From: Yinghuangia soli
GTDB lineage: Bacteria; Actinomycetota; Actinomycetes; Streptomycetales; Streptomycetaceae
DNA length: 64,000 nucleotides
Direction of reading: 5' to 3'
Assembly (NCBI RefSeq): GCF_021502675.1
Contig: NZ_JAKFHA010000001.1
Coordinates: 788,698 to 852,697 of the forward strand
Position numbers and translations under genes: made by a program. The notes below the pieces were generated by a model. It searched no databases and was not told the origin of the DNA. It saw nothing but the letters and a program-made list of their open reading frames with translations. This document shows positions 55,260 through 62,584 of this stretch, piece by piece; position 1 is the stretch's first letter, and every line of letters begins with the position of its first letter.

Positions 55260-56390
55260 CTATCCGGCCTGGTCCAGGGCCCCGACGAGCATGGGCAGTG
55301 CGTAGTGGATCTCGCGGTCCCAGTACGGCCAGCTGTGCGTTCCCGTCGCCGAGCAGACCTCGGCGGGGATGCCGAGTCCGGCCAGCCGCGCGCGGAAGAG
55401 GTTGTTCATCGCCCAGAACGCCTTCTCCACGCCGAGGTCGTCGGTCCCGGCCGCGGTCGGGTCGCTGCACCGCGAGGCGGGCACCGGCGGCGGGTTGCCG
55501 CCGTTCCAGTCCCAGCCGGGTCCGGCGGAGCCGTCGCCGTTGCCGTAGGTCAGGTAGAGGCGTGTGCCGCGCAGTCCTTCGGCGATGTCGTACGGATTGC
55601 TCGCCGCCCACACCGCTCGCTGCCGCACATCGGCCGGATCGAAGGTGTCGAACGGGTACCCGGGCTCGCCCCAGATCCGGCGCCAGTCGGTCTTCTCCCC
55701 GCCCTTGCTGCACGCGAGAGCGCCGAGCTTCACGAAGTCGGGCCCGCTGAAGCCGAGTCCGGGTGCCTTGTAGAGCGTGTGCGACTCCGGCGAAAGCGCC
55801 GCGACGGCCCGGAAGTGGCCGGGATTGCGGGCGGCCAGCGAAAGCGCCCCGCCGCCGCCCATCGACAGCCCGAGCACTGCGCGTTCGGTGCCTGCGCGGT
55901 AGCGGCTCTCCAGGAGCCGGGGCAGATCGCGCGTGAGGTACTCCTCCCAGCGCGGTGTGCCGCCGCGGCCGCCGTTGTACCAGTCGGTGTAGCTGCTGCA
56001 GGGGCTGGTCTCCGGCATCACGACGATGACGTCGCGCTCCGCGGCCATCTCGGCGATGTGCGACGACTCGGTGTACTGCTTGTGGTCGCCGCCTCCGCCG
56101 TGCAGCATCCACAGCGTGGGCCACGTGCGCCGCGCGTCCCTGGACCACCCGCGTGGCAGCAACAGGCGTACGGTGGTGAGGAGTTCGCCGGTCGAGGGGG
56201 CATCGACCGCGACGTCCATGACCCGCGGGTCGCCGGCGCCGTTCCCGGGGTGCACCGCGGACTCCGGGTACGCCTCCCACAGAACCGACGCCGCGGAACC
56301 GCCGTCGGCAGCCGCGGCTTCGGCGACCGCGGGCGATCCGGCGGTCAACGCCAGCGCCAGCACTACGCCGGCAAGTCTCTTCCTCAGCAC
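55260..56390 (-). CDS. Secreted antigen-85-like esterase 1
   Basis: A 376-aa alpha/beta-hydrolase with an N-terminal signal peptide (about 27 residues). It has TLWMLHGGGGDHKQY (oxyanion region), MPETSPCSSYTDWYN, the nucleophile elbow GLSMGGGGAL near residue 195, and THSWPYWDREIHYALP with the catalytic His near the end. This is the esterase D/mycolyltransferase (Ag85) fold found as surface acyl-esterases in Streptomyces. It is paralogous to the gene at 56539. Confidence 0.85.
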   Translation of the reverse strand: MLRKRLAGVVLALALTAGSPAVAEAAAADGGSAASVLWEAYPESAVHPGNGAGDPRVMDVAVDAPSTGELLTTVRLLLPRGWSRDARRTWPTLWMLHGGGGDHKQYTESSHIAEMAAERDVIVVMPETSPCSSYTDWYNGGRGGTPRWEEYLTRDLPRLLESRYRAGTERAVLGLSMGGGGALSLAARNPGHFRAVAALSPESHTLYKAPGLGFSGPDFVKLGALACSKGGEKTDWRRIWGEPGYPFDTFDPADVRQRAVWAASNPYDIAEGLRGTRLYLTYGNGDGSAGPGWDWNGGNPPPVPASRCSDPTAAGTDDLGVEKAFWAMNNLFRARLAGLGIPAEVCSATGTHSWPYWDREIHYALPMLVGALDQAG

Positions 56391-56467
56391 GGTCCCCGAA
56401 CCTCCGGCCGGCCCCGGACGCCCCGGTCGGGCGCCCGGAACCGAACACTGCCGGAGGCCGGCCGGCG

Positions 56468-56499
56468 CCGGTGCGCGCGACGCGTGCCGCGCGCACCGG
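56468..56499. terminator. Hairpin between the two esterase genes
   Basis: CCGGTGCGCGC and GCGCGCACCGG form an 11-bp stem with a 10-base loop after esterase 2, so the tandem esterases are probably separate transcripts. Confidence 0.7.
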
Positions 56500-56538
56500 A
56501 TTCAGCCGTACGGACCACCGCACCGACCGGACGGCCGG

Positions 56539-57804
56539 TCAGAGCCCGAGCGACCCCAGCAGCATGGGCAGCGCTGCGTAGATCTCGCGGTCCCAATAGG
56601 GCCACGAGTGCAGCCCGTACGCAGCGCACTCGGTGAACGGGATGCCCAACTCCCGCAGGCGGTCGGCGAAGCTCTGGTTCATCTTGCCGTCCACGCGCTC
56701 CAGCATCGCCGCGTCGATCACGGCAGGGCTGGGCTTGCCGGTGGGCGGGCTCGCGAGGCAGCGCTGGGGGTTCGGCTGCACCTGGTTCCCGGCGGCGTCG
56801 AGTTGGCCCCACGCCCAGCCGGCGCCGGTGATGTCGCCGTCCGGGACCGGCTTTCCGGTGACCGGGTCGAGGGCCGGCGGCTGGGTGGCCGAGGTGTCGG
56901 AGCCGTTGCCGTAGTACAGATACAGCGGAGTCCCGCGCAGGCCCTCGGCGTTGTGGATGGCACTATTCGCCAGCCAGTAGTTGCGCTGCCGCAGGTCGGT
57001 CGGGTCGTTGGTGAAGAACGGGTAGCCCGGCTCGCCCCAGATGCGCTTCCAGTCCACGCCGCCGGGCGCGCACAGCGGACCGCTGGCCCAGACGATGGAC
57101 GGGCCGAGGATCGGCTCCGACGTGTCGCCGGGGTGCCACAGCATGTTCACCGCGCCGCTCAGCGACGCCACCGACTTGAAGTGGCCCGGGTGCTTGCCGG
57201 CCAGCGTCATCGCACCGCCGCCGCCCATCGAGATGCCGAGTACGGCGCGGTCGCCGCTCGCCCGGTACTGGGACTCGAGGATCTGGCTGACCTCCTCGAT
57301 GATGTAGTCCTCCCAGTCGGGAGCCAGCGCCTCGTTGTTGCCGTTGTACCAGTTCGAGTAACTGCTGCAGGGGCTGGTCTCCGGCATGACGACCATGACG
57401 TCCTTGTCCAGGACCATCTGCTGGATGCTGGACTTGTCGGTGTAGCTCGTGTGGTTGTCGCCGCCGCCGTGCAGCATCCACAGCGTGGGCCAGGTGCGGG
57501 TCGCGGTCTTCGACCAGCCGACCGGCAGCAGCACGCGCACCCACTTGACCGGGGCGCCGGTGGACGGCGAGTTGATGCCGATGTCGATGATGCGCTTCTG
57601 CGTCGCGGTGCTGTTGTTCGGGTGGACGGGCGTATTGGGGAAGGCCTCCCACCACACCGTCGCGGGATTGGCGGTGGCGTTCGCCGCGGGACCGGCGGCC
57701 ACCCCCAACCCCAGCAGCGGGGCGAGCACCGCGAGGACCAGCGACCAGCCCGTGAGGCGGCGGCGCGGTATGCGGCGGGATCTTCTCCGGGGTACCTGAA
57801 GCAT
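56539..57804 (-). CDS. Secreted antigen-85-like esterase 2
   Basis: A 421-aa paralogue of esterase 1. An Arg-rich signal peptide (twin-arginine-like RRRSRRIPRRR) is followed by LTGWSLVLAVLAPLLGLGVA. The core has TLWMLHGGGDNHTSY, MPETSPCSSYSNWYNG, GISMGGGGAM and GLHSWPYWDREIYAALP. An insert near residue 300 (TGKPVPDGDITGAGWAWG) is absent from copy 1. AGGAG precedes the ATG at 57804. Two inverted repeats lie in its upstream gap. Confidence 0.85.
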   Translation of the reverse strand: MLQVPRRRSRRIPRRRLTGWSLVLAVLAPLLGLGVAAGPAANATANPATVWWEAFPNTPVHPNNSTATQKRIIDIGINSPSTGAPVKWVRVLLPVGWSKTATRTWPTLWMLHGGGDNHTSYTDKSSIQQMVLDKDVMVVMPETSPCSSYSNWYNGNNEALAPDWEDYIIEEVSQILESQYRASGDRAVLGISMGGGGAMTLAGKHPGHFKSVASLSGAVNMLWHPGDTSEPILGPSIVWASGPLCAPGGVDWKRIWGEPGYPFFTNDPTDLRQRNYWLANSAIHNAEGLRGTPLYLYYGNGSDTSATQPPALDPVTGKPVPDGDITGAGWAWGQLDAAGNQVQPNPQRCLASPPTGKPSPAVIDAAMLERVDGKMNQSFADRLRELGIPFTECAAYGLHSWPYWDREIYAALPMLLGSLGL

Positions 57805-57856
57805 GGACGGACTCCTGGGGACGGACCGGTCGGACGCGCGGCAGCCTGGCCGAGGC

Positions 57857-57866
57857 GACACGTGTC
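57857..57866. promoter_or_regulatory. GACACGTGTC palindrome upstream of esterase 2
   Basis: A perfect 10-bp palindrome with CACGTG at the core, 53 bases before the esterase 2 start on the minus strand. It is short enough to occur by chance but lies near a second inverted repeat. Confidence 0.35.
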
Positions 57867-57879
57867 ACACAAGCAAGGA

Positions 57880-57897
57880 TTCAGTCGAACGACTGAA
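57880..57897. promoter_or_regulatory. Inverted repeat between kinase stop and esterase 2
   Basis: TTCAGTCG-AA-CGACTGAA has perfect 8-bp arms with a 2-base spacer, too tight for a good terminator loop. It is a candidate operator for esterase 2. Confidence 0.55.
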
Positions 57898-57933
57898 AGA
57901 TTTCCGATCCTGCGCGGGTCGGCCCCAGGCCGT

Positions 57934-60684
57934 TCACCGGCCCCGGAGCGCGGCCGCCAAGTAGCGCCGGTAGGTCAGGCTCCGATACCGCAGCGCCTCG
58001 GCGCGGGCCGCCTCGCCGCGGGCCACCGCGGCCGCGTGCTCCGCCCGGTGGTCGGCCGCCGCGGCTTCTGCGTCGCGGAGCGCGGCCTCGGCGCGGGCCC
58101 GGTCGGCGGCGGCCGCGTGCGCGGACCGCTGCTCCTCGGCGGCGCGTTCGTCCTCCATGGCCTCGAGTTCGGCCAGCGCGGAGGTGCGGGCGCGGGCGGC
58201 CTGGCGGTTCAGGTCGAGGCGCCGGTCCGCGCGCCTGCGGTGCAGCTCCTGCGCGGCGTCGTACGGCAGCGCGCCGGGCAGGCGCACCCGCAGGTCGTCC
58301 GCGAGGCCGTCGCGCCAGGACTGGAGCCGGCGGGCCACCGAGGGGGCGATCCCGTCCGCCTTGACCGACCGGCCGGGGCCCGACACAACGGCCTGGTCGC
58401 GGAGTTCGGGGGACGTGGGCACCGCGGAGGTGACCCGGGTGAAGTCCGCGGCGGTGCGGATGCCGCCGCGCTCCAGCTCGGCGACCAGCCGGGCGCCGAG
58501 CAGCGAGACGGGCAGGCCGTGCCGGGCCAGCCCGTCGTCGAGCATGCGCTCCTGGAGTCTGCGCAGGGCTTCGAGCTCTTCCCGCGCGCCGGATCCTTCG
58601 AGGGCGGTGCGGCGCTGCTCGACCGAGCGCAGGGCCTCGTCGAGGCGCTGCTGCACGCGCTCCTGCTCGAACCGGTGGCGCTCCGCCAGTGCGGTCGCGG
58701 CGGCCGCCTGCCGTACGCCGATCTCGCCGAGGGCGCCTTTGCGGACGAGGACTTCGGCGTCCGCCTCCTGCAACCGGGCGGACGCGTCGGCCGCCGCGAC
58801 CCGTGCGACCTCGGCCTCCCACTCAGCGGTGCGGGCCTTGAGCATCTCCGGCGTGGTCCGGTACCGGACCCGCAACCGGCGCGTCCCGCGCACGTAGGTG
58901 AGGGCCAGCGACGCCGCCGCCCCAAGTGCCACCGGCAGCCCCAGGATCCACCAGCCGACGAGCGCCACCGCAACTCCCCCGACTGCTGCGGCTATGCCTG
59001 TCGCCCAGACCGCAAGGGTCCACCGCACGGCTGCAACATCCGCACGCCCCAAGGGCGCGAATGCCGCCACCGGCGAGGGAGAAGGTGACGTACTCGAGTA
59101 CGAGTTCGCCCCCACACCCGACTGCGGGACGGAGGCACCCAGGCTGCTCCCCGGCCCGGTTCCTGGTGCCGCCGAACTCCCTGCCGCGGGGGGTGAGACC
59201 CTTGAGGCTCCCGCGGACGGGGCGGTTGCACGACCACCGCCGGGCCGAACGCCGGACCGGGCCGTACCAGGCGCGCGGCCCGATTGCGCAGCAGGCGAAC
59301 CTCGCCCGCCTCCTTGTGCGCGACCCGGCGTCCCCCCACCTGCCGTTCCACCTGCGCTCGCTCCGTGCCCGGCCGTGCCGGGTGCCGGAGGTGGGCCGGG
59401 CGCGTGGCCCGGCTGCGGAGCCGTGGTTCCTGGGCTGTTCCCCTGCCCTCGCCCGGCTCCCCGCGCTGCGGAGTTGCGCGCTGGACGGACCTGTTCGCCA
59501 GGGGCGGCTGGTGGCTGCGTACGGCCCTGCGTATCCCCGCCCGCTGTTCCGCCTGACCCCGGTCCCGGTCGGGCCGTGCCGGGTGCCGGAGGCGGGCCAG
59601 GCGTGTGGCCCGGTTGCGGTGGAGCCTCGTGCGCTGTGCGGGCGGCCTGCTGTGCGGCCAGTCCCTCGGCCAGCCAGCCCGGCAGCCGCAGATTCCCTTC
59701 CTCCGCGCGGCAGGGCACGGGCGGCAGCGTGGGGGGCACCAAGGGCGCCACGGCGGCGACCGGTTCACGGCACCAATGAGCCAGGCGCGCGAAGTCCGCG
59801 GTCAGTTCCGGGACGGCGCAGGCCACCGACGCGAAGCGGTCCGACGCGGTGGGGTCCGCGTAGTCGTCGCCTTTCAGCAGCAGGTGCTCGCCGCCCTCCT
59901 CGTGGTACGTGCGCCACAGTTCGGGGGCGCGAGCCAAGGCTCGCAGGCTCAGGTGGATCACGTGCGCCGAGAAGCGGTCCAGGCCGGGGCCGAAGTCCCG
60001 GGGGCCGCGCGCGGGGTGCTGGTAGTTGCGGTGGCCGTGTTCGGCGGCCGGCAGGCCCGCCAGCGCGGGGACGTACATGCCGTCGTAGTCGATGAGCCGC
60101 AGGCTGCCGTCGGGGCGCACGACGATGTTGCCGTGCTGCAGGTCGCCGTGCGCGAAGCCGGCCGCCTCCAGGTCGCGGACCAGGTCGGCGAACCGGTCGG
60201 CGAGGGCGCCGATCGCGGCGGGGTCGTCGAGGTGCTCTTCCAACCACGGTATGAGCCCGGTGCCTTCGACCCACTCCATCAGGATCACCGGGTACCAGGT
60301 CCCGTGCACCAGCACGCCCCTCGGCACGTACTCGACCGGCACCCGCCAGTCCCCCGCCGCAGCCCGCAGCGCCTCGCCTATCGCGCGGTAGCGCCGCAGG
60401 CGGCCCGGGACCGCGCGGGTGAAGCATTTGACCGCGATCTCGCGTCCCGCGCCGGGTTCGGCCGAGGTGACCCGGAAGACGCTGCCGAAGTTCCCGGACA
60501 CCACGCGCGGCATGCGCAGCGCACCGCCCATGGCGACCTGCCCGCGGGCCACCGCGGGATGCGCGAAGCACAGCGTGGTGTCGCGGAGCGCCTCGCTGTA
60601 GTCCGCGCCCGTCGGGTACGTCTCGCGTACCTGCGGGCCGCCGCCCGCCGGACGCCGCCCCTCCCGCGTGCCCTCCCCGCTCAT
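57934..60684 (-). CDS. Membrane-anchored protein kinase with coiled coils and helix-hairpin-helix region (TerY-P kinase)
   Basis: A 916-aa protein. The kinase domain (about residues 40-310) has the G-loop SGNFGSVFRV, REIAVKCF (Lys), the catalytic loop HGDLQHGNIVV and LIDYDGMYV in place of DFG. A Pro/Gly-rich linker (about 350-540) contains two repeats beginning PQPGHTPGPPPAPGT and PQPGHAPGPPPAPGT. Two membrane helices follow (about 550-595), then coiled coil, a helix-hairpin-helix segment (LLGARLVAELERGGIRTAADF, DGIAPSVARRLQSW) and more coiled coil. This is the COG4248 kinase plan of TerY-P triads. ATG 60684 has GGGGGG upstream; it follows the PP2C stop by 23 bases. Confidence 0.85.
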   Translation of the reverse strand: MSGEGTREGRRPAGGGPQVRETYPTGADYSEALRDTTLCFAHPAVARGQVAMGGALRMPRVVSGNFGSVFRVTSAEPGAGREIAVKCFTRAVPGRLRRYRAIGEALRAAAGDWRVPVEYVPRGVLVHGTWYPVILMEWVEGTGLIPWLEEHLDDPAAIGALADRFADLVRDLEAAGFAHGDLQHGNIVVRPDGSLRLIDYDGMYVPALAGLPAAEHGHRNYQHPARGPRDFGPGLDRFSAHVIHLSLRALARAPELWRTYHEEGGEHLLLKGDDYADPTASDRFASVACAVPELTADFARLAHWCREPVAAVAPLVPPTLPPVPCRAEEGNLRLPGWLAEGLAAQQAARTAHEAPPQPGHTPGPPPAPGTARPGPGSGGTAGGDTQGRTQPPAAPGEQVRPARNSAARGAGRGQGNSPGTTAPQPGHAPGPPPAPGTAGHGASAGGTAGGGTPGRAQGGGRGSPAAQSGRAPGTARSGVRPGGGRATAPSAGASRVSPPAAGSSAAPGTGPGSSLGASVPQSGVGANSYSSTSPSPSPVAAFAPLGRADVAAVRWTLAVWATGIAAAVGGVAVALVGWWILGLPVALGAAASLALTYVRGTRRLRVRYRTTPEMLKARTAEWEAEVARVAAADASARLQEADAEVLVRKGALGEIGVRQAAAATALAERHRFEQERVQQRLDEALRSVEQRRTALEGSGAREELEALRRLQERMLDDGLARHGLPVSLLGARLVAELERGGIRTAADFTRVTSAVPTSPELRDQAVVSGPGRSVKADGIAPSVARRLQSWRDGLADDLRVRLPGALPYDAAQELHRRRADRRLDLNRQAARARTSALAELEAMEDERAAEEQRSAHAAAADRARAEAALRDAEAAAADHRAEHAAAVARGEAARAEALRYRSLTYRRYLAAALRGR

Positions 60685-60707
60685 GTCCGTCCCCCCGCCG
60701 GCCCTGC

Positions 60708-61562
60708 TCAGCGCGGCTCTATGCGTACGAGTGTCACGTCGTCGTTGCGCATTTCCCCGGCGCCGCGCTGGCGGCCCACCCAGGACGCCAGGTCCCGCGG
60801 TGCCGCGGAGTCCAGCGCGCGCAGCATCTCCCAGGGTCTGCGGCCGTGTTCGGCCTGCCGCAGGAACCACGCGGCCATCGCGTCGGTGGCCAGGTAGAAG
60901 CGGTCGCCGGCCAGCCAGCCGCCGGTCGCGTGGCGGGCCCGCTCGGCGACCAGCGCGCGGTCCTGCCCGCGGCTCGCGGCCAGCGCGGGGCGGGTGTCGA
61001 AGCCGTCCGACGCGTCGACCGGGAAGGCCAACCGGAGCCGGTCCCCGCGCACGTGGAAGAGGCACGAGTCGCCGAGGGCGACCGCCGACCAGTGGCCGCA
61101 CGCGGGCGCCCAGCGATGCGCCGCGAAGTGGGCGACCAGCACGGTGGCATGCGCGCCGCGGTCCAGGCCGGGGCGTTCGTACCAGGCCAGCGGGCGGCCG
61201 CGCAGTTCGCGCCGGTGCTCGTAGCGCTTGGTGAGGTCGGGCCAGCGGTCCGCGGCGCGGGCCAGAACGTCGGCGAAGCCGAGCCCGGTGCGCAGCAGTC
61301 CGGTCGGTGCCGAACCCGCGCCGCGGACCAGGAGTTCGGCCCAGCGCCGGGCGAGCAGGCTCTCGGAGGCGCCGTCCGCGACCGCGGCGCGCAGGGTGGC
61401 GACGCGGCCGACCTCGCCGCGCCGGCAGGCCGGTCCGGGCGGCGGCAGGATGCTGCGGGCGGAGCCGGGGGCAGCGCTGCTGCCGACCCAGGCGGCGTCC
61501 TCGTATTCGTGCGGCTCGGCACCGCTCTTGTGCAGCGCGAGCACGGTCACGTGGGCGCGCAT
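60708..61562 (-). CDS. PP2C-type phosphatase of the TerY-P triad
   Basis: A 284-aa stand-alone PP2C-like serine/threonine phosphatase. Metal-binding aspartates are in RAAVADGASESLLARRWAELL near residue 60 and RNDDVTLVRI at the end, with AVALGDSCLFHVRGDRL and LATDAMAAWFL between. It should reverse phosphorylation by the adjacent kinase. The ATG at 61562 follows the vWA stop by 5 bases and the kinase starts 23 bases downstream, so the three are one operon. Confidence 0.85.
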   Translation of the reverse strand: MRAHVTVLALHKSGAEPHEYEDAAWVGSSAAPGSARSILPPPGPACRRGEVGRVATLRAAVADGASESLLARRWAELLVRGAGSAPTGLLRTGLGFADVLARAADRWPDLTKRYEHRRELRGRPLAWYERPGLDRGAHATVLVAHFAAHRWAPACGHWSAVALGDSCLFHVRGDRLRLAFPVDASDGFDTRPALAASRGQDRALVAERARHATGGWLAGDRFYLATDAMAAWFLRQAEHGRRPWEMLRALDSAAPRDLASWVGRQRGAGEMRNDDVTLVRIEPR

Positions 61563-61567
61563 CGCCG

Positions 61568-62452
61568 CTACCTGAGGTCCGCGGCGCGCGTGCCTATGTC
61601 GAGGAACTGCACGACCGCGGACAGGTCCGCATTGAAGACGAACCCCTTGGCGCCGTCCGCGACGTCCTGGCCCTGCTCGGTGGCGTAGGCCCGCATGCCG
61701 GGCGGCAGTTCGCTCGACATGTGGGAGAGCAGGCGCGCGTACTGGTCGGGGAGTTCGTCGTCGGGTGCAGGGAACTGCACAGGTGCGGTGCGGTTCGCCG
61801 AGATGTGCAGGTTGAACAGCAGCGCCTCGCCGTCCCCGGTGACGTGGTAGCGCAGCCGGGTCGCGGCCTCGTCGGGGTTGCCGTCCGTGGACTCGCCGTC
61901 GGTGAGGTTGAGGACGATGGGCGGGAAGCCGTCCGGGTACGCGTCGACCCAGCGCGAGACGACCTTCCCGGCGGCGGCGAGGGCCTCGCACATGGGGGTG
62001 CCGCCGGAGGCCACCGGTTCGACCCATACCGGGGATTCGATGGTGCGCTCGACCAGTCCGCCGGCCCCGTCCGGGACCTTCTTGGTGCGCGCCTCGAAGC
62101 GCGCGGGGAAGGCCGCGATCTCGCTGAGCGGCACCAGTTCGCGTCCGGCCAGCGGGCCCGCGAGTGCGGGCTGCACGATGCCGCCGTAGCCGATCACGGT
62201 GATGGTGAAGTAGTCGCGGACGCCTTCCTCCTTGGCGCAGCGCACCGACAGTTCGAACAGCAGCCGGTTGAGCGAGTCGGCCACCACGTCGGCCTTGCGG
62301 ACCGGGGCCGTTTCGGCTTCGGCCTCGGTGCGGGCCTTGCCGTCCGGTGCGCCGGGCGCCGTGCCGATCGGGTCGTGCATCGAACTCGACTGGTCGATCA
62401 GGAAGATCAGGCAGGCCGGGTGGGCCCGGCTGATCTCTGCGGTGTACGGCAT
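61568..62452 (-). CDS. TerY-like von Willebrand factor A protein
   Basis: A 294-aa vWA protein. The MIDAS metal site is complete: IFLIDQSSSM near residue 18, SGGTPMCEAL near 158, and LTDGESTDG near 184. It is of the TerY type, where vWA domains serve as a metal-dependent scaffold for a PP2C/kinase pair. ATG 62452 has AAGGG 7 bases upstream; an ATG at 62560 would add a non-conserved Pro/Ser/Cys stretch. It is first gene of the triad. Confidence 0.85.
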   Translation of the reverse strand: MPYTAEISRAHPACLIFLIDQSSSMHDPIGTAPGAPDGKARTEAEAETAPVRKADVVADSLNRLLFELSVRCAKEEGVRDYFTITVIGYGGIVQPALAGPLAGRELVPLSEIAAFPARFEARTKKVPDGAGGLVERTIESPVWVEPVASGGTPMCEALAAAGKVVSRWVDAYPDGFPPIVLNLTDGESTDGNPDEAATRLRYHVTGDGEALLFNLHISANRTAPVQFPAPDDELPDQYARLLSHMSSELPPGMRAYATEQGQDVADGAKGFVFNADLSAVVQFLDIGTRAADLR

Positions 62453-62584
62453 GCAACATCCCTTCGGGTCCCATGGGCATGGGCATGACGTTGGGCTCGA
62501 CGTGCTGCGTCCCCAGCCTAAGGACGTCCGCGCGCGGCCGTCCAAGGGACTTTCCTCCACTCGCGGCGGGGTGGTCCGGGGCGC

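Noticed and set aside
57934-61101. 1055-aa extended start for the kinase
   Set aside because: It would overlap the PP2C gene by about 390 bases; ATG 60684 with its ribosome site starts the conserved region.
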